From NCBI RefSeq assembly GCF_001612635.1, contig NZ_BDAV01000007.1, positions 372,001-436,000 on the forward strand: DNA of 64,000 nucleotides, in the 5' to 3' direction. Positions 1 through 8,639 of the stretch are shown here, piece after piece. Positions within the stretch are counted from its first letter, which is position 1. Each line of letters begins with the position of its first letter. The notes under the pieces were generated by a model. The model ran no database searches. It had not been told where the DNA came from and worked only from the letters and a program-made list of their open reading frames with translations. The stretch is from Nocardia africana NBRC 100379. GTDB taxonomy: Bacteria > Actinomycetota > Actinomycetes > Mycobacteriales > Mycobacteriaceae. The position numbers and the translations under genes are program-made.

Positions 1-58
1 CGCGGGCATCTTCCCGGCGACTCGACAGCCCGCCGTCGGCATACGCATGCAGGGATGG

Positions 59-181
59 TCATCGCCATACGCCGCTGAACGATGTGAGGTCGACCGCGTC
101 GGCCATGGCTCGGTAGCCGACGGCGTTGGGATGAAGGTGGTCGTGGCCGAAGACGCGAGGTGCCAGAGTGTTCGGTACACC
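59..181 (-). pseudogene. 3' remnant of an SGNH/GDSL hydrolase
   Basis: Read on the minus strand, this stretch encodes a recognisable SGNH-hydrolase block V (DHLHPNAVGYRAMADAV, holding the catalytic Asp-x-x-His) followed by about 14 residues and a TGA at 59-61. Only this C-terminal piece is present: the upstream sequence in the same frame runs into the 3' end of the luciferase-like gene that starts at 1241, and no GDS block or oxyanion-hole block precedes it. It is therefore read as a gene relic rather than a functional lipase or esterase. The SGNH assignment rests on one motif. Confidence 0.5.
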
Positions 182-218
182 CGGCGTTGCCGCTCGGCCC
201 CACGGCCGGGCGCAGTCC

Positions 219-1241
219 CTAGTCGAGCGCGGGTTTCCACCCCAGCTGCGGGGCGATCAGCTCCACCGTGTCGTGCAGGATCTGTTCGTAGTCCGCGCGA
301 TGGAACTCGTAGGGCAGTTCCAGCCGTAATTCGCTGGTCTGCGCGAGAACCGGGTCGGCACGCAGCTGTTCGAGGATCTGCTCGGCGGTCCCGACGACAT
401 CCGGGGCGAACAACACCCGCCGCTCGCCCTGTGGGCCGAGCGTGCGTTCGTGTCGGCTCGCGGCGTAGGCCCGGTACCGCTCCCGGGTCGCGCGGTCGGC
501 GCTGTCGAACGGGACGATCACCCGGCCGATCGCGACGCGCGCCGATCGCGCCGGATCGATCCGCTCGCGGTAGTCGCCGATCAACCCCAGCTGCGCGGTC
601 GTGAAATCGTCACTGCGATCGCCGAATACGATATTTCCGCTCAGCAGATTCAGTCCGTTCTCCGCCGCCCAGCGCACCGAGCGAGTGCTGCCACCGCCGT
701 ACCAAACTCGATCGGCCAGACCGGGGCTGTGCGGCTGCAGCCGCGGGCGCTGAGTATTGCCCGGCGAGTGGATGACGGTGTCGGCATCGCCGAGGTAGTG
801 GCCGCGCAAATTCTCGATCAGCCGGGCCACCCGGCCGTAGGACAGATCGAAGCTGCGCCAGTCACCATCGAAGACCAGATCGCCGATCAGCTCGGCATGC
901 GGCGGTGTCCCCGCGCTGAACCCCGGCTGCAAGCGGCCCCGGGACAACACATCGGCCAGCGACAAGTCCTCGGCCAGCCGGAACGGGCTCTCGTAACCGA
1001 TCGGAATCACCGCCGCGCCCAACTCGACCCGGCTGGTGCGCTGGGCGGCAGCGGCCAAAAAGACTGCCGCCGAACCGACCCCGTGCTCGAGATGACGCTG
1101 CCGGACCCATGCGCCGTCGAATCCGAGGCGCTCGCCGTATCCGAACAGTTGCAGCGTGTCCTCGAGACCGGTGTACGGATCGTCGTCGAGGTAGTTGCCG
1201 GGGGTCAGAAACGCCAGCGAACGTATCTGCGGAGAGCTCAT
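219..1241 (-). CDS. LLM-class flavin-dependent oxidoreductase
   Basis: A 340-aa protein of the bacterial luciferase-like (TIM-barrel) superfamily. Members use FMN or F420 to oxygenate or reduce varied substrates. The N-terminus (SLAFLTPGNYLDDDP), the helix ending in LGFDGAWVRQRHLE, and the ELGAAVIPIGYESPFRLAEDL strand-helix unit are typical of the family. The ATG at 1241 was chosen because it overlaps the stop of the upstream DUF1684 gene in an ATGA arrangement; a longer frame to 1343 exists but would run inside that gene. The pair is probably translationally coupled. Cofactor and substrate cannot be told from the sequence. Confidence 0.85.
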   Translation of the reverse strand: MSSPQIRSLAFLTPGNYLDDDPYTGLEDTLQLFGYGERLGFDGAWVRQRHLEHGVGSAAVFLAAAAQRTSRVELGAAVIPIGYESPFRLAEDLSLADVLSRGRLQPGFSAGTPPHAELIGDLVFDGDWRSFDLSYGRVARLIENLRGHYLGDADTVIHSPGNTQRPRLQPHSPGLADRVWYGGGSTRSVRWAAENGLNLLSGNIVFGDRSDDFTTAQLGLIGDYRERIDPARSARVAIGRVIVPFDSADRATRERYRAYAASRHERTLGPQGERRVLFAPDVVGTAEQILEQLRADPVLAQTSELRLELPYEFHRADYEQILHDTVELIAPQLGWKPALD

Positions 1242-2062
1242 CCTCGGCGCTCGTAGGGGATCTTCTCCCCGGCCTCGATCGCGATCGGCAGCCGGTTCTC
1301 CGCCGGGGGCAGCGGGCAGGTCGCCAGATCGGTGTACGCGCACGGCAGATTCACCGCACGGTTGAAGTCGAGCACCACCGTTGCGTCGGCGTCCGGCGCA
1401 GGCACCTGCAGGACTCGATTCGCCGCGTAGGTGGTCACTCCGGAGGTCGCGTCGGTGAACAACACCGACAGGTCACCGGGGTTCCTGCCGGGAAAAGCGG
1501 TCAGGCGCAACGACTTACCGTCGATCTCGAATTCGATCTGCCCCGGCGCGTCGTAGACGTGCTCGAGCCCTTCCACGGCGGCACCGACCGTCGTCGGACG
1601 CGGTTCGTCGAAGGCCACGTAGCGTCCGCTCACCACCCACTCGGGGTCCGGTACGAATGCCGGGGTGCCGCGAAAGGCGGTGCGCAGCGGGTTGTCCGGG
1701 TGCCGTGGGCGCACGATGTCGTGGCCACCTCGCTTGGCGACCTCGATCACCGCGTCGCCCCACACCGCGTTCACACCACCGCGTTCGGGCAGGACGCCGA
1801 ACCCGTGGCGGCCGTGCACCGGCGCGCCGTCGACGACCAGCTCCTCGCCCTCGTCGAGCACGACCACCACGCCGTCGGCTCCGGTCGACCAGGCGCCGGG
1901 CGCATCGTCGAAGCGCTGCGGGGTCTCGGTGAGCCAGTGCAGGCTCGTGATGGCGAGGAACCCGTGCCGGTCGGACAGCTGCGCCTCCTGCCGCCGATGC
2001 CATTCCTGCCACTCGGTGGTGAAAGTGTCCGCGTCGGTGGGCGACGGTGCCTGTGTTGCCAT
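1238..2062 (-). CDS. DUF1684 family protein
   Basis: A 274-aa protein recognised by the C-terminal DUF1684 signature: DFNRAVNLPCAYTD, then CPLPPAENRLPIAIEAGEK. The family is common in actinobacteria and has no established reaction. The start (MATQAPSP) fits the conserved FTTEWQEWHRRQEAQLSDRHG beginning of the domain; upstream extension to 2347 lacks conserved sequence. It is the first gene of a two-gene unit with the luciferase-like oxidoreductase, overlapping it by 4 nt. A 13-nt palindrome at 2149-2161 lies about 90 nt upstream. No signal peptide or membrane segment is evident, so it is likely cytoplasmic. Confidence 0.85.
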   Translation of the reverse strand: MATQAPSPTDADTFTTEWQEWHRRQEAQLSDRHGFLAITSLHWLTETPQRFDDAPGAWSTGADGVVVVLDEGEELVVDGAPVHGRHGFGVLPERGGVNAVWGDAVIEVAKRGGHDIVRPRHPDNPLRTAFRGTPAFVPDPEWVVSGRYVAFDEPRPTTVGAAVEGLEHVYDAPGQIEFEIDGKSLRLTAFPGRNPGDLSVLFTDATSGVTTYAANRVLQVPAPDADATVVLDFNRAVNLPCAYTDLATCPLPPAENRLPIAIEAGEKIPYERRG

Positions 2063-2148
2063 GTCTCGATGTAACCGGATGCCTCGGCTCAGGCCCAGAC
2101 TTGTGCTCAGCCCGAACGCAATTCGAGTCGCGACAAACCTGCGTGTTC

Positions 2149-2161
2149 CAGTGCGGCACTG
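2149..2161. repeat. 13-nt palindrome upstream of the DUF1684 gene
   Basis: CAGTGC, one G, then GCACTG. It lies between the stop of the NDH-2-like gene (2221) and the start of the DUF1684 gene (2062). It could be an operator or a short hairpin at the end of the upstream transcript; the sequence does not decide. Confidence 0.35.
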
Positions 2162-2220
2162 CGGGTTCGAGTCAACCGCCGGGCGCGCGATCGCGGGCAG
2201 TCGAGCTGCTGTCCCGTCCC

Positions 2221-3399
2221 CTAGGCAACCGGGACCGCGGCGCGGCGGGCCTGCAGCTGCGCAGGCCGGTGCTTGCCGTCGGAGAACCAGTGGTGCGAGC
2301 CGGGTTTGCGGGCCTCGGTCGCCAGGTGCTTGATCCCTGCCTCGCACGCGAATTCCTTGAGCTTCTTACCCGCGAACCCGCCGAAGTACAGCCGCATGGC
2401 GGTCTCGTTCTTGTGGCCGAGCTGGTAGATTCCGGCGTTCCGGCCGAAGCTCAGGCACATCGCGGGGAACGCGAGATCGATGGGCGTGGGCTGTTCACCC
2501 GCGATGCGGTGCAGCACCGTATCGGCGGCATGCGCTCCCAGGCAGTACGCCGTGTAGGCGCTCATGCGGAACGGCAGATCCGAGGGTGCCGACGAATCAC
2601 CCGCCGCGACGATGCGTTCGTCGTCGACGCTGGTCAGTGTCTCGTCGGTGAGCAGACGTCCGGCAGCATCGACGCTCAATCCGCTGCGAGCGGCCAGGTC
2701 GGGCACTCCGAAGCCCGCCGCCCAGATCGTCACGGCACTTGCCGGGGTACGGCCGTCGCCGAGTTCCACAGCCTCTCGCCCGATCGCGGTGACGGTCGCA
2801 TCGGGTCCTTCGATGACCGTCACTCCGAGCTTCGCGAGGTACTTGTGGGCCGTGCGACGCGCCTTCGGGTGCAGATACGGTCCGAGAACGCTGCCGCAGA
2901 CCAGGGTGACCATGCGTCCCTGCTCGGCCAGTTCGGCGGCGGTCTCGATCCCGGTCGGCCCGCCCCCGATCACCGTCACCGGGGCCGACGAGGGCGTATC
3001 GAAGAGGGCCGATCGGAGCCGCTGCGCCGCTTCCAAAGTCGCTACGGGATAGGCGAATTCCGCGCCCGGCACCTGCGGCGCGGGGGTGCCGCTCCCCACG
3101 GCGTAGATCAGATAGTCGTATCCGATGCTGCCGCCGTCGGCCAGTTGCACGGTGCGCTCGATCGGGTCGATGCTCGTCACGCTGTCGACGACCAGCCGCA
3201 CCTTCTCGGCAAGGACGTCTCGGTAATCGACGACCGCCTCGTGGGTCGCGCCCACCAGCTGGTGCAACCGCAGCCTCGGGACGAAGACCTGGCGCGGGTT
3301 GATCACGGTCACCCGCACGTCGTCTCGCTGCATCAGGCGGTTGGCTGCCATCACACCGGCGTATCCGCCACCGATCACCACGACTTCGTTGTTGTTCAT
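2221..3399 (-). CDS. NDH-2-like NAD(P)/FAD-dependent oxidoreductase
   Basis: A 392-aa two-dinucleotide-binding-domain flavoprotein, related to type II NADH dehydrogenases and other pyridine nucleotide-disulfide oxidoreductase family members. An FAD-binding Rossmann motif (IGGGYAG, about residues 9-15) opens the protein, a second GxGxxG-type motif (VIGGGPTGIETAAELAE, about residues 155-171) binds NAD(P)H, and IVAAGDSSA marks the second FAD contact. Start ATG 3399 is preceded by a strong GGAGGAAAG ribosome site. There is no CxxC redox disulfide and no clear transmembrane anchor, so it is either a peripheral quinone reductase or a soluble NAD(P)H oxidoreductase. It follows the secretory lipase gene on the same strand after 206 bp. 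Confidence 0.85.
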   Translation of the reverse strand: MNNNEVVVIGGGYAGVMAANRLMQRDDVRVTVINPRQVFVPRLRLHQLVGATHEAVVDYRDVLAEKVRLVVDSVTSIDPIERTVQLADGGSIGYDYLIYAVGSGTPAPQVPGAEFAYPVATLEAAQRLRSALFDTPSSAPVTVIGGGPTGIETAAELAEQGRMVTLVCGSVLGPYLHPKARRTAHKYLAKLGVTVIEGPDATVTAIGREAVELGDGRTPASAVTIWAAGFGVPDLAARSGLSVDAAGRLLTDETLTSVDDERIVAAGDSSAPSDLPFRMSAYTAYCLGAHAADTVLHRIAGEQPTPIDLAFPAMCLSFGRNAGIYQLGHKNETAMRLYFGGFAGKKLKEFACEAGIKHLATEARKPGSHHWFSDGKHRPAQLQARRAAVPVA

Positions 3400-3518
3400 C
3401 GTCTTTCCTCCGTGTGCTGAGGGGGTCGGGCATAAGACGCCGCTTCCCCCGCGGCTGTGACAAGGAGTGATGTGGATCATGCACGCGGATTCGGTCGTCG
3501 TTCGCTGAACTTCTTCGC

Positions 3519-3568
3519 GCAAACCTCCGCGGAAAGGGCGGGACACCGCAAAAGCCGGCGAGGTTTGC
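3519..3568. repeat. 9-bp inverted repeat, possible terminator or attenuator
   Basis: GCAAACCTC at 3519-3527 and GAGGTTTGC at 3560-3568 are perfect reverse complements separated by 32 nt. The element lies 38 nt beyond the lipase stop (3606) and 120 nt before the start of the flavoprotein gene on the same minus strand. It could end lipase transcription or act in the leader of the downstream gene. No U-run follows. Confidence 0.4.
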
Positions 3569-3605
3569 CCGATCAGATCCCTAGGCAACCCGGGCCGCAC
3601 AGAGG

Positions 3606-5318
3606 TCAGCGATGCCGCCTTGGATGGGCGGAGGGACTCGGCACTCGTCGTGCGGGTGCTGCTGAGGGCTTCTCGCCGCGGGGAGGGTCGCTGGGCGCAG
3701 CGCCCGAGGTGTTCTCCTGTGCTGCCGCATCGGGGCGGGGCGCCACTTCGCAGGCGTTCGGCGCCGGGACACCCGACAACCGCTCGCCCAGCCACTGCGT
3801 CGACCCGAGGAAGCCGTCGAAGTAGCCGAGAATATGTTCCCCGCCCACGATGCTCTTCGTGGCCGGGACTCCCAGAGCACACTGTTCGGCATAGAACGCC
3901 TCGGCCTTCGCGACCGGCATCCAGGGATCGTGCACACCGTTGTAGACGTAGATCGGCATGCCGGCCTTCTTGCCCTTCAGACTCAACCGCCGGAACATCA
4001 TGTCGGCGAACTCGGTGTGGAGCGGGTCGGCCATATTGGCCACGGCCGCATAGGGCACGAAGACTCCGATGTCGGCCATGGTCGAACTGCACACGTCTTT
4101 GAGCGGGGAAATGGCCGCCCATTGCGCCAGATGATTCATGCGGCTCAGGATTTCCGGATGTTCGCGGGCCAGCGCGAGTGTCACGGTCAGCATCAGCCCC
4201 GAGGCGTAGGTGCCGTCGAAGGTCTTCGCGAAGGATTCGTAGTCGACGGGCAGGCCGCCCATCGCGGCACCGGCCAGGTTGGGGGCCAGTTCCGGGGCGT
4301 ATTCGCGCGCGAGCATCGCGGCGGCGTAGCTGGCGATGGCACCGCCGGAATAACCGGTCATCGCGAAACGGCTCGCGCCGAACTCGTCCGGCATCAGGTG
4401 GCGTACCGCCCGCACGGTGTCGAGCATGATGTGGCCGGCCACGGTCGGCTCGGCGTACGCCATCAACGGTCCCTCGTGATCCGGGATCACCACGGCGTAG
4501 TTGCGGCTCGCGGCCCACATCGTCGGTGAGGGGACGAAATCGTTGCCGGTACCGCCGGTCGTGAGGTCGAATCCGTGGGAGAACACGTAGCCCGGGGTGC
4601 AGCGTCGGTTGAGCGCGTTGATCGGTGGGGCGTTCAACAGCACCGGCCGGCTTCCCGGCCCGGTCCATCGGCCGAAGGGCAACAGCAGCGTCGCGGTCCC
4701 GAAGGACGGCGCACCCGAGGAGTTCGTGGTCCGGAATTTCACCTGTATCGCCCGCTGCACCGGCGTGAGAACCGTCAGGAAGACCATCGGCACTCCCGGC
4801 CAGCTGACGTCACGCGATGCGATGACGTCACCGGGTGCGTACCGCGCGAGATCCGGCGGGGCCTCGTCGAAGAACGGATCCCCGGTCGGACTGGACTGAA
4901 TCGCGTTCCACAGCGCCTGCGGGTCCGACCAGCCCCCGGGAGCAGAGGCGGCGGAACCGAGCCCCGGCAGCACCGACGACGGCGCGGGAATGGTGTCGTC
5001 CAGCCATTTCTGGAACGCCGACGGACCCGGATCCTGGTGTGCTGCCGGAGGTTTCGGCTCGAACGACGGTGCGGCACCCGGATCAGCGGCCGACGGCGCA
5101 GGAGAGGTGGACGCGGGCGGCGCAGCCGGGCCGGAGGCAGGCGGCGCCGCCCGGTCAGTGGTCGACGGCGCAGCGGGACCGGATGCCGGCGGATCTGTCG
5201 GACCGGCAGTGGCCGGTCCAGGGTCCGCCGACGGCGGGTCGGCGACCGCGGCGGCCTGCCCCAGCGTCAGGGCGCAACCCATCGCCAGCGTCACCGCGAC
5301 GCTCCGCAGACATTTCAC
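3606..5318 (-). CDS. Secreted lipase of the secretory (LIP) family
   Basis: A 570-aa exported alpha/beta hydrolase. A Sec signal peptide ends near VAVTLAMGCALTLGQAAAVA, followed by a low-complexity Pro/Ala/Ser stretch (about residues 27-85) and then the secretory lipase domain. The nucleophile is Ser324 in GYSGG; VHDPWMPV carries the probable Asp and GGEHILGYF the probable His. Fungal and actinobacterial relatives hydrolyse triacylglycerols or fatty esters outside the cell. The C-terminal 40 residues are again low complexity. The start is a GTG at 5318; no other in-frame start would include the signal peptide. The long disordered linker is unusual and may hold the enzyme off the envelope. Confidence 0.85.
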   Translation of the reverse strand: MKCLRSVAVTLAMGCALTLGQAAAVADPPSADPGPATAGPTDPPASGPAAPSTTDRAAPPASGPAAPPASTSPAPSAADPGAAPSFEPKPPAAHQDPGPSAFQKWLDDTIPAPSSVLPGLGSAASAPGGWSDPQALWNAIQSSPTGDPFFDEAPPDLARYAPGDVIASRDVSWPGVPMVFLTVLTPVQRAIQVKFRTTNSSGAPSFGTATLLLPFGRWTGPGSRPVLLNAPPINALNRRCTPGYVFSHGFDLTTGGTGNDFVPSPTMWAASRNYAVVIPDHEGPLMAYAEPTVAGHIMLDTVRAVRHLMPDEFGASRFAMTGYSGGAIASYAAAMLAREYAPELAPNLAGAAMGGLPVDYESFAKTFDGTYASGLMLTVTLALAREHPEILSRMNHLAQWAAISPLKDVCSSTMADIGVFVPYAAVANMADPLHTEFADMMFRRLSLKGKKAGMPIYVYNGVHDPWMPVAKAEAFYAEQCALGVPATKSIVGGEHILGYFDGFLGSTQWLGERLSGVPAPNACEVAPRPDAAAQENTSGAAPSDPPRGEKPSAAPARRVPSPSAHPRRHR

Positions 5319-5789
5319 GACAACACACCCGCCCTGTCAGAGTTGTACTCGAACCGAAGGTCGTGCAGAAATGGAACAGTCCCGGCAAATCCGGCACACA
5401 GGGGCGCGCGTCGGCAGCGATCGACACCGCACCGACTTCCGAAAGATACCCCCGGACCGGCAGACACCGGGGGATCTGCGGCGGCCCACCATCTCGTGTC
5501 CTCGAGCGGTGTGGACCCAGCGCCGGCCACTGCTACGGCAGTCTCGCCGCCGGAACCGCCGCGTGCGGTATTCCGCCGATGCCGTGTTCGAGAAGGAGCC
5601 GTCGACAGTCCGTGCCCGGCGAATCACGACTGCGGCCCGGACGATCAACCGGAGGCCGAAACTCAGGTGAGAGTTACTCGCCGGAACTCCGGCTACAACG
5701 AGGCCACCAATCACACCGCATCGACGCCTCGATCACCGGATGTGGACCGGCACAATGGGCTCCACCACCGAGTGATCGGAGTCCGCCCG
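5319..5789. other. 471-bp divergent intergenic region
   Basis: Lies between the lipase start (minus) and the MFS exporter start (plus), so it should hold promoters for both. Open frames crossing it (for example 5315-5530 minus) have no recognisable protein features or ribosome sites. No clear palindrome was found. Confidence 0.6.
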
Positions 5790-7061
5790 GTGACATGTGG
5801 CGCTGCCGAAACCGATCGGCTCTCACCCGACTTCTATCGCCTGTGGCAGGCCTCGACCGTCAGCGAGATGGGCAGCGCCTTGGGCGCGGGCGCTCTCCCA
5901 TTGGTCGCCATCCTCGTCGTGCATGCCTCCGCTCTGCAGGTCTCGCTGATGGCGTCGATCGCCGGATTTGCCAGTGCGGCAATCGCATTGCCGATGGGCT
6001 GGTTCATCGAATTCCATCGCAAACGACCCGTGATGATGCACGCCGACCTCGTCTCGTTCGCGGCCCTCGCCAGCGTTCCGCTCGCCGCATGCGCCGACGC
6101 ACTGACCTACGGGCAACTGTGCGTCGTACTCACGCTGCACACCCTGTGCGACATGGTGTTCAACGCCGCCAGTGGGGCGTATCTCAAATCCATCGTCGCC
6201 GAGCCGCACCGCGTGCGCGCCAACAGCCGGTTCGAATCCAGCTTCTGGACCGCATCCAGCATCGGCGCTCCGATCGGCGGCGTTCTCATCACGGTGTTCG
6301 GCGCGACGATCACCGTGGCACTCGACGCGGTCAGTTATCTATTGTCCGCGTTGAGAATCCGTCGCATCGCAACCATCGAACCGATACCAGCGCAAGCCCC
6401 CACCGGCCACGAGTGGCGCCGCGAGATCCGCAGCGGATGGACTTACATCTTCGGTCACCCCCTCCTGCGCCGGCTGTTCTGGAACGGCATGCTCTTCGGC
6501 GGAGCAGTCACCCTCACTACCCCCTTGCTCGCCCTGCTCATGCTGCGCGAACTGCACTTCGCACCGTGGCAGTACGGACTCGCCCTGGGACTGCCCTGTC
6601 TCGGTGGACTTCTCGGATCCTTGTGCAGCCCACGGCTTGTCGCGCGATTCGGTCAACGCGCAGTCCTCCTCGGCTCCGGCACGATGCGTACGTGCTGGAT
6701 GGGGTTACTGCTGATCGCAGGCCCCAGCGCACTGGGCCTGCTCGTCATCCTGACCGCCGAAACTCTCCTGTTGCTCGGCGCCGGAGTATTCAACCCGGTC
6801 TTCGCCACCTACCGAATGAACTGCACCGCCGACGATCACATGAGCCGCGTCCGCACCGCATGGTCGATCAGTGCGAAGAGTGTCCAGCCCGCGTTCATCG
6901 CTCTGGGCGGTCTCATAGCAGGCGCGACCGGCCCACGGGTGGCGATCGGCTGCGCGACCGCAGCGGTGCTCGCCAGCTCGGCGCTCCTACCCTGGCGGCA
7001 AACCAGGACAACGGCGCCACGCGACACCGACGGAACATCATCCGCACAACGCGCGGTGTAA
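5790..7061 (+). CDS. MFS exporter, EntS/MefA-like
   Basis: A roughly 423-aa, 12-helix major facilitator protein of the type that exports siderophores or macrolides (MFS_3-like). It opens with DFYRLWQASTVSEMGSALG, which matches the family's conserved first helix, and has the loop motif GWFIEFHRKRPVMM after helix 2. The start is uncertain: GTG at 5790 has a CGGAG ribosome site 8 nt upstream and is preferred over GTG at 5772. Frames extending further upstream lack family sequence. It stands alone, divergent from the lipase and convergent with the next MFS gene. The substrate cannot be inferred. Confidence 0.8.
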   Translation: MTCGAAETDRLSPDFYRLWQASTVSEMGSALGAGALPLVAILVVHASALQVSLMASIAGFASAAIALPMGWFIEFHRKRPVMMHADLVSFAALASVPLAACADALTYGQLCVVLTLHTLCDMVFNAASGAYLKSIVAEPHRVRANSRFESSFWTASSIGAPIGGVLITVFGATITVALDAVSYLLSALRIRRIATIEPIPAQAPTGHEWRREIRSGWTYIFGHPLLRRLFWNGMLFGGAVTLTTPLLALLMLRELHFAPWQYGLALGLPCLGGLLGSLCSPRLVARFGQRAVLLGSGTMRTCWMGLLLIAGPSALGLLVILTAETLLLLGAGVFNPVFATYRMNCTADDHMSRVRTAWSISAKSVQPAFIALGGLIAGATGPRVAIGCATAAVLASSALLPWRQTRTTAPRDTDGTSSAQRAV

Positions 7062-7175
7062 CAGCGGCACCGCGCCCCCCGGCTCACCGCACGCAAGTTC
7101 CGTAGGGCGAGCTGGAGCCGACAACCCGATGTGTCGACGGATACCGGATGGCAGCTGACACGCGTGCCAGGAATT

Positions 7176-8639
7176 TCAGTTCATGTTCTGTCCTCGCGGC
7201 ATCGCCAGTGTCAGCGCACCCAAACCGAACGACACCACAGCCAATGCCAGCATCATGGTGATCGACCCGTCGAGGGTGTGCGCGCGGAAGAACAGCGTGG
7301 TCAGGATCGCCAAACCCAGTGCGTTGCCGATTTGTTCGATGGTCGGGACCACGCCCGACGTCTCGGACATGTGGTCGGCGTTCAGGCCGGACAGCATGAT
7401 CGGCTGGATCTGGACTGCGAAGATGCCGACCCCGAAACCGGCTGCGAAGACGGCGGGAGCCGCGATGAGGGGGTTGGCTACGCCGCTGGTCAGGTGGAGG
7501 TAGAGGGCGCCGCCGCCCATGCAGCCGCCGTAGAGGGTGACGCCTGCGGCCAGGACCAGAATCCCCCACTGACGTACCAGGAACAGCGAGCCGATGGCGC
7601 CCGCGCCGGCGCCCAGAGCGAACAGCGTCATGACGATCGCGGTGTGCCAGGGCGTGTAGCCGAGGACGTCCTGCATGGTGATGGAGGCGGCGAACACGAA
7701 GGCGGTGAACAGGCCGAAGAAGACGCAGACCAGGATCGACCCGATCCGGAAACCCTTGTCGGAGAACAGGTCCAGCCGCATCAACGGGCCGGCTCCGCGG
7801 GACGACCGCCTGAACTGGTGGGCCACGAAGAAGGCGCACACCACCACGCCGCCCAGGCCGAGGGCGATCGGCTGGGCTTGCCAGCCGTGTTGCTGGACCA
7901 GGGCGAGGGCGTAGACGACCAGGAGCAGTCCGACTCCGGACAGGGCTGCGCCGCCGAGGTCCAGCCGGTCGGGCGCTGCCGGGCGGCCTATGCGCAGGTA
8001 GCGCCAGGCGAGGGCGAAGGCGACCACGCCGATGGGAAGGTTGATCAAAAAGACCGTGCGCCAGCCCCAGCCACCGATGTCGAGGGTGAGCAGGGCGCCG
8101 CCGAGGATGGGGCCGAGCATGCCCGCGAAACCGGCTACGCCGCCGTACATGGCGAAGACCAGGGAGTGGCGTTCGCGGGGGAAGCTGGCGATGAGAATGG
8201 CGATGGTCTGCGCTGCCATGCCCGCCCCCGCGGCGCCCTGGACGACCCGCGCCACGACCAATTCCGTCGCACCGGTGGCCACTCCGCACCACACCGACGC
8301 GGCGGTGAAGGCCACCACCGAGGTGAGGAACATGGCGCGGCGACCGACCACAGCGCCGAGGCGGGCGGCGCTGAGCAGCGTGCAGGCGAAGGCCAGTGAA
8401 TAGCCCGAGATCACCAGCAACTCCGCCGAACGAGAGGCGCCGAGATCGGAGGTCATTCTCGGCAGGGCCGTGTTCACGATCGTCACATCGATCATCTGCA
8501 TGAACACCGCGATCAGGCAGCCGGCGAAGGCCAGCCATGCCGCCGATTCGGAGGGGGACGCCCCACCGACGACCACGTCTCCCTCGCCTACTGCCCCATC
8601 ACCGCGCACAGCGTGTTCGCTGCCGGTCGCACCCGTCAT
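7176..8639 (-). CDS. MFS transporter, DHA2 (EmrB/QacA) family
   Basis: A 487-aa polytopic exporter with the 14-helix DHA2 layout: helix 1 with DVTIVNTALPRM, then motif A variant ARLGAVVGRRAMF, and GILGP-like motif C (GFAGMLGPILGG). It is the last gene of the PKS operon and its ATG overlaps the stop of the 233-aa gene by 4 nt, implying coupled translation. By context it probably moves a product or intermediate of the PKS/PapA pathway out of the cytoplasm or gives self-protection, although the MmpL gene is the more usual lipid carrier. Helix 1 is preceded by a 30-residue Gly/Glu-rich cytoplasmic tail. Confidence 0.88.
   Translation of the reverse strand: MTGATGSEHAVRGDGAVGEGDVVVGGASPSESAAWLAFAGCLIAVFMQMIDVTIVNTALPRMTSDLGASRSAELLVISGYSLAFACTLLSAARLGAVVGRRAMFLTSVVAFTAASVWCGVATGATELVVARVVQGAAGAGMAAQTIAILIASFPRERHSLVFAMYGGVAGFAGMLGPILGGALLTLDIGGWGWRTVFLINLPIGVVAFALAWRYLRIGRPAAPDRLDLGGAALSGVGLLLVVYALALVQQHGWQAQPIALGLGGVVVCAFFVAHQFRRSSRGAGPLMRLDLFSDKGFRIGSILVCVFFGLFTAFVFAASITMQDVLGYTPWHTAIVMTLFALGAGAGAIGSLFLVRQWGILVLAAGVTLYGGCMGGGALYLHLTSGVANPLIAAPAVFAAGFGVGIFAVQIQPIMLSGLNADHMSETSGVVPTIEQIGNALGLAILTTLFFRAHTLDGSITMMLALAVVSFGLGALTLAMPRGQNMN

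Noticed and set aside
2164..2173. GGTTCGAGTC resembling a tRNA T-loop
   Set aside because: Flanking sequence does not form the T-stem and no acceptor, D or anticodon arms are found.
4575..5789. Upstream extension of the MFS frame to 4575
   Set aside because: This part is antisense to the lipase and lacks transporter sequence; start placed at 5790.
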